Assembly (NCBI GenBank): GCA_903789505.1
Contig: CAIFEU010000067.1
Location: forward strand, 3,417 to 14,286
Length of the DNA stretch: 10,870 nt
From: an uncultured Coriobacteriales bacterium
Lineage (GTDB): Bacteria > Actinomycetota > Coriobacteriia > Coriobacteriales > UMGS124
Direction: 5' to 3'
Positions within the stretch are counted from its first letter, which is position 1. Every line of letters begins with the position of its first letter. Below are positions 1-5,927 of this stretch, piece after piece. The translations under genes were made by a program, and so were the position numbers. The notes under the pieces are model-generated. The model ran no database searches and was not told the DNA's origin. It saw only the letters and a list, made by a program, of their open reading frames with translations.

Positions 1-75
1 ATCCTGGGCAACCGCGCCGAAATCGCGGGGGGCGTCGTCCTGGTGCTCATCGGCATCAAGGCGATGCTGCCCTAA
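1..75 (+). CDS. mntP: C-terminal end of a probable MntP-family manganese efflux pump (partial)
   Basis: Only the last 24 codons and a TAA stop are inside the window. The peptide reads through AEIAGGVVLVLIGIKAMLP, a hydrophobic terminal helix opened by the Ala-Glu-(Ile/Leu)-x-Gly-Gly pattern seen at the end of MntP (YebN) proteins. These are small six-helix inner-membrane exporters that remove excess Mn(II). The gene converges on divIVA and is not part of the division operon. The assignment rests on a short motif recalled from the family; another small membrane transporter with a similar last helix is possible. Confidence 0.6.
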   Translation: MLGNRAEIAGGVVLVLIGIKAMLP

Positions 76-221
76 CTCCCACGGACACCCGGCACGCGGG
101 AGGGCCCGCCCGCGAGAGCGCGTCGAGCAGCGCGTCGCCCGTGCCACCCTGGGACGTGCCGAGTGGCGGCGTCCCCAGCTGACGAGGCACACCCCGACGC
201 GCGGGCAGGCGGCCAGCCCCC

Positions 222-269
222 GAAACAGCATCGCCCCCGGCACCGCATGGCGCCGAGGGCGATGGTTTC
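222..269. terminator. Inverted repeat between convergent mntP and divIVA, likely bidirectional terminator
   Basis: The left arm (222-241) and right arm (252-269) pair as GAAAC/GTTTC, then CATCGCCC/GGGCGATG after a two-base bulge, then CGGC/GCCG after one mismatch. The loop is about 10 nt. It lies in the 252-nt non-coding gap between the mntP stop at 75 and the divIVA stop at 328, where two convergent transcripts should end. The base of the stem is A/T-containing on both strands, but neither side has a long T-run, so it is not a textbook intrinsic terminator. A second, weaker pairing (292-297 with 319-324) and a GC-only pairing (95-100 with 109-114) lie in the same gap. No other gene or RNA is visible there. 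Confidence 0.5.
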
Positions 270-327
270 TACGAAGTGTGGGGGTCATGCGCCCGCCAAC
301 ACGCGACGGGAAGACCGAGGCGGGAAC

Positions 328-1065
328 CTAGTCGAGGTCGTCGACGCCCGTGGTCTCGATGCGTGCGCCATAGGGGGTCGCGGACTGCACGCCGTTCATC
401 CCGTTCATGCCGTTCATCGAGGAGTGCAGCGCGGGGGCAGCCGGGCGGACCGTAGTGGGGATGTCGGAGCCGGACGGGGTGGTCGTCAGCATGCTCTCCG
501 GGAAGTTCGTCTGCGCGGCGTCCATGAACTTCTGAATCAGGGCCATGTACTCGCTGCGGAACTCCTCGCGCGACTTCTTCAGGCGCTCGATCTCGTCGAG
601 CTCAGCCTGCTTCTCATCGAGTGCCTGGCGGATGACCTTGCGGGCCTGGGTCTCGGCGTCGGAACGGATGCGGTCGCCGTTGGTCTTGGCCTCGCTGACG
701 ATGCGCTCGGCGGGCTGCTGCGCGGCGATCAGCGCCTGGGAGAGCTGCTCCTCGGTGGCGATGTAGGCGCTGGACTTGGTGGCGACGGGCGCGGCGGAGC
801 GCGCCTCCTGGGCTGCCTGGGCAGCCTGGGCGGCCTGGGCCTGCGCCTTGGAGATGGCACCCTTCGCCGCCTCCAGCTGGTTGGTCAGGTCGGCGTTCTT
901 ACTCTCGGCGGCGGTCAGGCGCGTCTTGAGGTCCGCGATCTTGCGCAGCATGGCCTCGTAGTCGGTCGAGATCTGCTCGAGGAACTCGTCGACGGCCTGC
1001 GTGTCGTAGCCCTGACGCGCACGGGCGAACGTCTTATGCTGAATGTCTGCGATGGAGATGGGCAT
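328..1065 (-). CDS. divIVA: DivIVA (Wag31-like) polar/septal coiled-coil protein
   Basis: The 245-residue cytoplasmic protein opens with the DivIVA lipid-binding domain: MPISIADIQHKTFARARQGYD, then a D-x-F-L-E segment near residues 26-30, as in proteins that sense curved membrane at poles and septa. A coiled coil covers about 31-90, where it becomes an Ala/Gln repeat (about 75-87). A second coiled coil covers about 105-185. The tail (190-245) is disordered and contains three Met-Asn-Gly units at 217-225. In Actinomycetota this family directs polar growth and wall synthesis and contacts SepF. An in-frame ATG eight codons upstream exists, but the start at 1065 is preferred because a strong ribosome site lies just ahead of it and the domain starts there. 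It is the last gene of the operon, 76 nt after yggT. Confidence 0.93.
   Translation of the reverse strand: MPISIADIQHKTFARARQGYDTQAVDEFLEQISTDYEAMLRKIADLKTRLTAAESKNADLTNQLEAAKGAISKAQAQAAQAAQAAQEARSAAPVATKSSAYIATEEQLSQALIAAQQPAERIVSEAKTNGDRIRSDAETQARKVIRQALDEKQAELDEIERLKKSREEFRSEYMALIQKFMDAAQTNFPESMLTTTPSGSDIPTTVRPAAPALHSSMNGMNGMNGVQSATPYGARIETTGVDDLD
392..418 (-). repeat. Three tandem 9-bp units in divIVA encoding Met-Asn-Gly x3
   Basis: Three near-identical 9-bp units (plus-strand unit ccgttcatS) encode MNGMNGMNG in the disordered DivIVA tail. Because the unit is a multiple of three, copy number can change without a frameshift. The sequence shows the repeat directly; any functional role is unknown. 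Confidence 0.85.
803..847 (-). repeat. Degenerate 9-bp tandem repeat in divIVA encoding an Ala-Ala-Gln run
   Basis: Units of the type gcctgggcN recur about four to five times in frame and encode the run QAQAAQAAQAAQEA at about residues 75-87, at the end of the first coiled coil. The period of three residues differs from the heptads on either side, so the segment may be a flexible or differently packed joint. That last point is inference. Confidence 0.7.
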
Positions 1066-1071
1066 CGTCCG

Positions 1072-1081
1072 AACCTTCCTT
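1072..1081 (-). promoter_or_regulatory. Ribosome binding site fixing the divIVA start
   Basis: On the minus strand the sequence AAGGAAGGTT lies about nine bases before the ATG at 1065. No comparable purine run precedes the in-frame ATG at 1089, so this site decides the start. Confidence 0.7.
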
Positions 1082-1091
1082 GTAATCATTC

Positions 1092-1116
1092 GCCGCGGTC
1101 ACGGAGGGACCCACGG
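1092..1116 (-). other. Possible hairpin between yggT and divIVA
   Basis: In the 76-nt gap, 1093-1100 can pair with 1108-1116 as an eight-base-pair stem with one G-T pair and one bulged G, around a seven-base loop. No T-run follows it on the minus strand, so it is not a clear terminator. It could be a processing or stability element, or simply a product of high GC. Confidence 0.25.
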
Positions 1117-1141
1117 CGCCGCACGCCTGCACGGCGGCTCG

Positions 1142-1405
1142 TTACAGCAGTATAACCCTCAACAACCACGTGAGAGCACCGAGCGCCAGAATTGCGACAA
1201 TCGGCGAGAAATCTATCATCGCGATCGGAGGGATGAAGCGGCGGAACAGCCCCAGGTACGGCTCGCACAGGCTCGCCAGGACGCTGCGGACCTCCTCGAC
1301 CATCTTTGACGACCCGCGCGGAATCCACGACATGAAGCAGTAGACAATGATGAGTATCGAGTAGAAGTTGACAACCGATTCAAGAACTCGATAGACAGTA
1401 TACAT
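1142..1405 (-). CDS. yggT: YggT-family (YlmG) small membrane protein
   Basis: The 87-residue protein has two membrane segments, about residues 4-27 and 64-86. Between them is the family hallmark: a Ser-Trp-Ile-Pro turn (26-29) and EPYLGLFRRFIPPIAMIDFSP (about 48-68). YggT/YlmG proteins sit beside sepF and divIVA in Gram-positive division clusters. A role in division or membrane organisation is suggested by that context and by work on chloroplast and cyanobacterial relatives, but the biochemical function is not established. The start lies 10 nt after the sepF stop, and the only purine run (AAAGGA) is inside the last sepF codons, about 13 bases upstream, so translation is probably coupled. The first codons are notably AT-rich compared with their neighbours. 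Confidence 0.9.
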   Translation of the reverse strand: MYTVYRVLESVVNFYSILIIVYCFMSWIPRGSSKMVEEVRSVLASLCEPYLGLFRRFIPPIAMIDFSPIVAILALGALTWLLRVILL

Positions 1406-1415
1406 AAATTGGCAA

Positions 1416-2651
1416 TTATCCTTTCAGTACGCCCTGATGGCGCAGCGTGGAGAGCTCATGCTCGCCCAGCTTGGTCCCGCGCGGCATCAGGCAGTAGACG
1501 TGCTCCTCAAGCTCGGTGAGGTTCGCACCGCTGCCGCAGCACAGGCCGAACGAGAAGTCGAGCACGCGACGCGCGACGTCGTTGGGGGTGCCGCGCATGG
1601 GCAGGACGACGGGCTGATGCCTGTTCATGACCGCCTGGGCGATCTGCGAGATGTCGTCGTAGCTGCGGGCGCGCACGACCAGGGGCGCGGTGGGTAGCGC
1701 GGCGAACTCCAGGCCGTCTGACGCCGGCGCGGGCGCCGAGGCTCCGCGGCGCGGGCGGGCGTCGTCGCGGGAGGGCGACGGCTGCGCCTGCGCGCGGTCG
1801 GAGTCCGCGCGCCGCTCGGCACCGCGGCGCTGCAGCGACTCGAACTCCCGGTTGCGCTCCTCGATGCGCCGCTGGCGCTCGCTGCGCGCGCTCTCGTTGG
1901 CGCGGCGGCGCGACTCGAACTCGCGCTCGAGGTCGTCGGAGGGCACGTCGGCACTCGGGGAGCGGCGGACGACCTCCGGCGCGGCGCTGAACTCGCCGGT
2001 CGCTGCCTTGGAGCGGCCCAGACCTTCGTCGATCACGCCGGAGACGTTGGCGGCTGCGACGCGCTCCTGGAGGCGCTCCCGGAACGGCTTGACCTGCTCG
2101 CGCTGCGTGACGGGGCGACGCTCGCCGTCCGCGCGCTCGTAGACCTGGACGTCACCCTCCGCGTCATCAAAGTCCGCCTGCGCCGGGACGGCAGACGCCT
2201 GCCGCTGGGCGTCCTGCGCAGCGGGCGCGGGCGCCGGCTGGGGCGCGGCCGCGGGCTGCACGGTGGTCTGGCCGACGAAGGAGGGGTCGTAGTACCCCGA
2301 TGCCTGGGCCTGCTGCTGCGCATACGCCTGCGGCTCGTAAGGCTGCCGGTCGAACAGCGCGCCCTGGCCGTATCCCTGGTCGTATCCCGGGTCGGTGGCC
2401 TGCGCGTCCTGGGGCTGGGCGTCACGGCCGTTCATGTCGTCATAGGCGGCCTGACCCTGCGCGAGCAGGGGGTCGTCGTAGGTCTCCGTGCGCTGGCTGA
2501 CGGGCGCGATGAAGTTGCCGGTCGTGCTCAGCGGTTCGAAGTCGTCGACGCCCTCGGGGAAGCGCCCGTTGATGATGCCGCGGCGGAACTGCTCCTCTTC
2601 GTCCTCTTCCCCGTGGGAGAGCCGGGACTTGATCGTGTTGAAGATGCTCAT
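1416..2651 (-). CDS. sepF: SepF, membrane anchor and organiser of FtsZ, with a long low-complexity insert
   Basis: The family usually has about 130-220 residues; this one has 411. The N-terminus MSIFNTIKSRLSHG is the expected short amphipathic membrane-binding helix, followed by an acidic patch (15-20). The SepF core that binds the FtsZ tail is at about 323-395, with RSYDDISQIAQAVM, a Pro-Val-Val-Leu strand, the helix RRVLDFSFGL and the closing HVYCLMPRG. Between them, about 62-160 is Gln/Pro/Ala/Tyr-rich and probably disordered, and about 240-285 is Arg/Glu-rich and likely helical or coiled-coil. In organisms without FtsA, SepF is the known membrane tether for FtsZ, which fits the lack of ftsA here. 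It lies 149 nt after yggS with only a weak ribosome site, so a separate promoter in that gap is possible but not seen. Confidence 0.92.
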   Translation of the reverse strand: MSIFNTIKSRLSHGEEDEEEQFRRGIINGRFPEGVDDFEPLSTTGNFIAPVSQRTETYDDPLLAQGQAAYDDMNGRDAQPQDAQATDPGYDQGYGQGALFDRQPYEPQAYAQQQAQASGYYDPSFVGQTTVQPAAAPQPAPAPAAQDAQRQASAVPAQADFDDAEGDVQVYERADGERRPVTQREQVKPFRERLQERVAAANVSGVIDEGLGRSKAATGEFSAAPEVVRRSPSADVPSDDLEREFESRRRANESARSERQRRIEERNREFESLQRRGAERRADSDRAQAQPSPSRDDARPRRGASAPAPASDGLEFAALPTAPLVVRARSYDDISQIAQAVMNRHQPVVLPMRGTPNDVARRVLDFSFGLCCGSGANLTELEEHVYCLMPRGTKLGEHELSTLRHQGVLKG

Positions 2652-2800
2652 GTTGGCTCGCTGTTCTCAAACGATGCTTCTCGCGCGCCGCGCGGGACGG
2701 CGGGGCGCGTCGGCGTCACCGCGGCCGCAAGGTCTCGGCGGCGCCCGGAGTCCGCGAGCCGCCCCTGGCGCGGGCGAGGTGCGCGGGCCGAGAAGCGGAG
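2652..2800 (-). other. 149-nt gap between yggS and sepF, no gene recognised
   Basis: This spacer is very GC-rich with many short self-complementary GC stretches and no convincing minus 10 box. It is long for an operon whose other junctions in this half are mostly under 80 nt. No RNA gene or reading frame of its own is evident. Confidence 0.4.
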
Positions 2801-3565
2801 CTAGTCGTCAAACGGGTACTCGGGGTCAAAAACCACGCGACCTAGTCGGATTATCGTAGCACCCTGCCTGATGCCCTCCTCGAAGTCGTCGCTCATGCCC
2901 ATCGAAAGCTCAGAGAAACGGCCTGCCACCTCAGGCTTTGCCGCAGACGCGAGCTCGTCGAACAGCGCCCGCAGACCGGCGAAGGTCTCCCGCGCGACCT
3001 CAGGGTCGTTGCGCGGCGCCATCGTCATGAGCCCGCGCGCCTCGATGCCCGGCAGGGCGCACATCCCCTCGAAGGCCTCGCGCGCCTCCTCGGGCGTCAT
3101 GCCGCTCTTGGACTGCTCGCCCGAGACGTTGACCTCGAACAGGACCGGCTGCACGATGTCACGCGCGACGCAGCGCTTGGACACCGCCTGTGCGAGCTCG
3201 GGCGAGGCGATCGAGTGGATGAGCGCCGGCCTGCAGGCGAGCACGTGGTTGATCTTGTTCGGCTGCAGGTTCCCTATCATGTGGAACGCGACCCCGTCGA
3301 ACGCGGGGTCCTGAGCCACCAGGCCGAGCTTGCGCTCGAGCTCCTGGGGGCGGTTCTCCCCGAACGCTGAGTACCCCGCTGCGAGCGCCGCCGCGACCTT
3401 GTCGACGTCGACGGTCTTGCTCACCGCCATGACGGTGACCTCGGAGGGGTCGCGGCCTGCGACTCGTGCGGCTCGCTCGACGCGCGCCAGGATCTGGTCG
3501 CGCCGATGCGCGACGAAGCGCTGGTACTCGGGGTCGAATGCTATGGACTGCGTGCTGGCTTGCAT
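2801..3565 (-). CDS. yggS: YggS/PLPBP-family pyridoxal phosphate homeostasis protein
   Basis: The 254-residue cytoplasmic protein has the fold-type III PLP barrel seen in YggS, YlmE and human PLPBP. These bind PLP and buffer vitamin B6 and amino-acid metabolism without known enzyme turnover. The PLP lysine is K50 in VMAVSKT. Other family marks are FGENRPQE (about 68-75), HMIGNLQPNK (95-104), SMGMSDDFEEGI (221-232) and the phosphate-binding ATIIRLGR near the end. The frame stays open far upstream, but the ATG at 3565 is chosen because AAGGAG lies seven bases ahead of it and the next gene upstream ends one base before it. The terminal FDPEYPFDD replaces the usual short FG-R ending. Confidence 0.94.
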   Translation of the reverse strand: MQASTQSIAFDPEYQRFVAHRRDQILARVERAARVAGRDPSEVTVMAVSKTVDVDKVAAALAAGYSAFGENRPQELERKLGLVAQDPAFDGVAFHMIGNLQPNKINHVLACRPALIHSIASPELAQAVSKRCVARDIVQPVLFEVNVSGEQSKSGMTPEEAREAFEGMCALPGIEARGLMTMAPRNDPEVARETFAGLRALFDELASAAKPEVAGRFSELSMGMSDDFEEGIRQGATIIRLGRVVFDPEYPFDD

Positions 3566-3566
3566 G

Positions 3567-4406
3567 TCAGAGCTCCTTCGTGCGCCCGAGGGCGCGCTCC
3601 ATGTCGTCGGGGCGCATGAACGCCACCGCCGCGTGACGGCCGGTCCTGCCGTGCTCGGCGCGATGGGAGAAGAACCGACCGACCAGGTCGTGCGTGCACA
3701 GGCCGCAGTCGACGACGCGCTCCGGGGACAGTCCCTCGTCGAGCAGGGCACGCGCGATGCAGGCGCCCAGGTCGAGGTGGCGCGGGGTCGGAACCGCCTC
3801 GGGGCCAAACTCGCCCGCGAAGTCCTGGGCCAGCTCCTCGGAGACCTCGTAGGCCCTGGCCCCGATGTGCGGGCCGATGTAGGCGCTGAGCCGCGCGGGG
3901 TCGCACCCCAGCTCCTCGGCGAGCGCGCGTGCTGCCCTGGCCGCGATGCGCCCGCGGGTTCCGCGCCACCCCGAGTGCGCCACGGCGAAGCCGCCGGGTG
4001 CGACGAGCACCACGGGGGCACAGTCCGCGAACAGCAGCATCACCGCGACGTCGGCCACGGTGCACACCACGGCGTCGCAGCCCTGGCCCACCCACGCGGG
4101 GACCTCCCCCGCCCCGGTGACGCGCGCCACCTCGACGCCGTGCACCTGCCGGGGCCGCACGAGCGTGGGCAGCAGGTCCTCGGCGCTCAGGGCCGCCATC
4201 AGGCGCCGACGGTTCTCCGCGACCGCCGCGGGGTCGTCGCCGGTCGACTCCCCCAGGTTGAGCGACGCAAAGGGTGGCCGTGACACCCCGCCGCCCCGCT
4301 CCGAGAAACAGAACGTGACCCCGGATCCCGCCGCATCGCGATCGGACTCCAGGGCCACGCCGTCAATCACGTAGCGAAGCGGTGTCTTCGGCAATGCTTT
4401 CGACAC
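3567..4406 (-). CDS. pgeF: PgeF (YfiH/LACC1-family) peptidoglycan editing factor
   Basis: The 279-residue protein belongs to the copper-oxidoreductase-like YfiH/YlmD/LACC1 family. In Escherichia coli, YfiH corrects UDP-MurNAc carrying L-serine in place of L-alanine; other members have purine nucleoside phosphorylase activity. The three metal ligands are present: H89 in RQVHGVEV, C129 in LLFADCAPVV and H144 in AVAHSGWRGT. The C-terminal ligand motif region SAYIGPHIG is also intact. The start is GTG at 4406, supported by AGAAGGAG five bases upstream; the frame is open further upstream into ftsZ, but that part is ftsZ read in another frame. The gene follows ftsZ by 34 nt and ends one base before yggS, so the two are very likely translationally coupled. 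Confidence 0.93.
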   Translation of the reverse strand: MSKALPKTPLRYVIDGVALESDRDAAGSGVTFCFSERGGGVSRPPFASLNLGESTGDDPAAVAENRRRLMAALSAEDLLPTLVRPRQVHGVEVARVTGAGEVPAWVGQGCDAVVCTVADVAVMLLFADCAPVVLVAPGGFAVAHSGWRGTRGRIAARAARALAEELGCDPARLSAYIGPHIGARAYEVSEELAQDFAGEFGPEAVPTPRHLDLGACIARALLDEGLSPERVVDCGLCTHDLVGRFFSHRAEHGRTGRHAAVAFMRPDDMERALGRTKEL

Positions 4407-4411
4407 GCGCG

Positions 4412-4419
4412 CTCCTTCT
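4412..4419 (-). promoter_or_regulatory. Ribosome binding site supporting the GTG start of pgeF
   Basis: On the minus strand AGAAGGAG lies five bases before the GTG at 4406. It decides the start because no ATG in this frame fits the gap after ftsZ. Confidence 0.7.
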
Positions 4420-4440
4420 GACACTGAGAGGGGACGTCCC

Positions 4441-5562
4441 CTAGAACCTGTTGCGCTTGAGGAAGTCGGGGATTCCGTAGTCGTTGGCGTTGCCCGAGGG
4501 CTGGGGACGCGACTGCCCCTGCGCCGGCTGCGCGCTGGGCTGCGCCGCCGCGGGCTGCTGGTCGGAGGTACCCAGGTCGAGCTTGCCCTGGCTCGCCGAG
4601 TCCCCGAAGCCGGTCGCGATGACGGTGATGCGCACCGAGTCGCCCAGGTTCTCGTCGACGACCGTGCCGAAGATGAGGTTGACGTCGGGGCTGACGGCGT
4701 TGGAGACGATGCTCGCGGCGTCGGACACCTCGTGCAGGCCAAGGTCGGTGCCGCCGGCGATAGAGAGCAGCACGCGGTCGGCGCCGTCGATCGAGCTCTC
4801 GAGCAGCGGGCTGGAGATCGCCGAGTTGGCGGCGTCGACGGCGCGGTTGTCGCCCGTGCCCACGCCGATGCCCATCATCGCGGTGCCGGCGTTGCTCATG
4901 ATCGTGCGGACGTCGGCGAAGTCGAGGTTGATCAGGCCAGGCGTCGTGATCAGGTCGGTGATGCCCTGGATGCCCTGGCGCAGGACCTCGTCGGCCATCG
5001 AGAAGGCATCGATCAGGGAGACCTTCTTGTCGGCGACGTCGAGCAGGCGGTCGTTGGGGATCGTAATCAGCGTGTCGACGTTCTGCTTGAGCTTCTCGAT
5101 GCCGCTCAGGGCATTGCGCTTGCGCACGGCGCCCTCGAAGATGAACGGCTTAGTGACGACGCCCACGGTCAGTGCGCCCACGTCGTTCATCGCGATGTCG
5201 GCGACGACCGGCGCGGCACCGGTGCCGGTGCCGCCGCCCTCACCCGCGGTGACGAAGACCATGTCGGCACCGTCGAGGGCTGCCTTGATCTGGTCGCGCG
5301 ACTCCTCGGCGGCGGACTGGCCGATCTCGGGCTTTGCCCCGGCGCCGAGGCCCTTGGTGAGGTCGGTGCCGATGTGCACCTTCGTGTCGGCGCTCGAGAC
5401 GAGCAGCGCCTGGGCGTCGGTGTTAATCGTGACGAACTCGACGCCCTGGACGCCTGCCTCAATCATGCGGTTGACGGCGTTGGAGCCGCCGCCACCGACC
5501 CCGACCACCTTGATGACCGCCATGTAGTTGGTGGAATCGCTGTCCACGCCGCCGTCGTACAT
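4441..5562 (-). CDS. ftsZ: FtsZ, tubulin-like GTPase of the division ring
   Basis: The 373-residue cytoplasmic GTPase polymerises at mid-cell and recruits the divisome. The GTP-binding glycines are GVGGGGSNAVN (21-31) and the tubulin signature GGGTGTG (109-115). The T7 synergy loop is NLDFAD (212-217), which supplies the acidic residues that complete the active site of the next subunit. A flexible Gln/Pro/Ala linker (about 322-360) leads to the conserved C-terminal peptide DYGIPDFLKRNRF (361-373), the docking site for SepF. The start at 5562 is preferred because GGAGGT lies five bases upstream; ATGs at 5661 and 5523 in the same frame lack such a site. The short leader MYDGGVDSDSTNY before the core is unusual but plausible. 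No ftsA is next to it. Confidence 0.97.
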   Translation of the reverse strand: MYDGGVDSDSTNYMAVIKVVGVGGGGSNAVNRMIEAGVQGVEFVTINTDAQALLVSSADTKVHIGTDLTKGLGAGAKPEIGQSAAEESRDQIKAALDGADMVFVTAGEGGGTGTGAAPVVADIAMNDVGALTVGVVTKPFIFEGAVRKRNALSGIEKLKQNVDTLITIPNDRLLDVADKKVSLIDAFSMADEVLRQGIQGITDLITTPGLINLDFADVRTIMSNAGTAMMGIGVGTGDNRAVDAANSAISSPLLESSIDGADRVLLSIAGGTDLGLHEVSDAASIVSNAVSPDVNLIFGTVVDENLGDSVRITVIATGFGDSASQGKLDLGTSDQQPAAAQPSAQPAQGQSRPQPSGNANDYGIPDFLKRNRF

Positions 5563-5567
5563 GCTGT

Positions 5568-5573
5568 ACCTCC
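5568..5573 (-). promoter_or_regulatory. Strong ribosome binding site of ftsZ
   Basis: On the minus strand GGAGGT sits five bases before the ATG at 5562. It is the best Shine-Dalgarno match in the window, fitting high FtsZ expression, and argues against the longer in-frame start at 5661. Confidence 0.75.
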
Positions 5574-5579
5574 ATCGCT

Positions 5580-5597
5580 TCCGGGTCTTCTGCCGGA
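5580..5597 (-). other. Small hairpin just upstream of the ftsZ ribosome site
   Basis: TCCGG at one end pairs with CCGGA at the other across an eight-base loop. It ends seven bases before the ftsZ Shine-Dalgarno sequence. It is short and could be chance, but it stands next to a much stronger stem (5601-5636). Confidence 0.35.
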
Positions 5598-5600
5598 CAT

Positions 5601-5636
5601 CCGCCCCGTCCCACGGCCGCTCGGCTCGCGGGGCGG
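5601..5636 (-). other. GC-rich hairpin in the ftsZ 5' leader
   Basis: CCGCCCCG (5601-5608) is perfectly complementary to CGGGGCGG (5629-5636), giving eight uninterrupted GC pairs around a 20-nt loop that can itself form a small GC stem. It lies about 40-75 nt before the ftsZ start, within the transcript expected from the AT-rich promoter region. No T-run follows, so transcript stabilisation, processing or translational control is more likely than termination. It matches no riboswitch I recognise. Confidence 0.5.
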
Positions 5637-5699
5637 CAATCGGACCGGAAATGTCGTTCAAACAGTGAGTCTTTACCAGAGATTAAAACTAATACAGAC

Positions 5700-5736
5700 A
5701 CAATACATGTTTGCATCCCTGAGTTAAGGTTGTCAA
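5700..5736 (-). promoter_or_regulatory. Candidate sigma-70-type promoter for ftsZ
   Basis: On the minus strand a perfect TTGACA lies at 5736-5731. No strong minus 10 box stands at 17 nt; at 18 nt there is AAACAT preceded by the extended TGC. An overlapping choice is TTAACT (5727-5722), 16 nt, then TATTGT (5705-5700), four of six matches in each box. Both sit in the only strongly AT-rich block of the window, in the right orientation, about 140-170 nt before the ftsZ ATG. A promoter in this block is likely; the exact boxes are uncertain. Confidence 0.5.
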
Positions 5737-5927
5737 TCGCGGGCGAGCCTTCAGGCCGAATCATAAGAAACACCACACGCCTCGGGCCGCGGCGCGCAGT
5801 CGCTGTATAGCAGGTACGCACGACGGCTGAGCGATGCCTGAAAGTCCATTAAACCTCAGCTTTACCGTTATGCCTGCGCCCGGGGGCGCGAGTGGGGGTC
5901 AGCGCCGGCCCGAAAGGCGACGCGGCC

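Larger units (their letters stand above)
5563..5927 (-). other. 365-nt non-coding gap between ftsQ and ftsZ
   Basis: This is the longest gene-free stretch in the window. From the ftsQ side it has an imperfect GC hairpin (5902-5923, loop CGAAA on the plus strand) that may weakly end the upstream transcript. An AT-richer block (about 5841-5870) follows, then a GC stretch, then a clearly AT-rich core (about 5645-5735) with candidate promoter boxes, and finally the structured ftsZ leader. A short minus-strand open frame runs through it but has no ribosome site or family resemblance, so I do not call a gene. Confidence 0.6.

Noticed and set aside
163..1155. A 330-codon plus-strand open frame across divIVA.
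   Set aside because: It is antisense to divIVA over most of its length; the Leu/Gly-rich peptide mirrors the DivIVA coiled-coil codons.
3566..4021. An N-terminal extension of YggS of about 150 residues.
   Set aside because: The frame is open only because pgeF is read out of frame there. The ATG at 3565 has a strong ribosome site and matches the family start.
4484..5527. A 347-codon open frame on the plus strand across ftsZ.
   Set aside because: It is exactly antisense to ftsZ, has no ribosome site and no family resemblance. Long antisense frames are expected in GC-rich coding DNA.
5563..5661. A longer FtsZ beginning at the ATG at 5661.
   Set aside because: No ribosome site precedes it, the added residues do not resemble FtsZ, and GGAGGT stands ahead of the ATG at 5562.
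5459..5821. A small minus-strand open frame in the ftsQ-ftsZ gap.
   Set aside because: It runs into ftsZ out of frame, lacks a Shine-Dalgarno sequence and overlaps the probable promoter; no recognisable domain.
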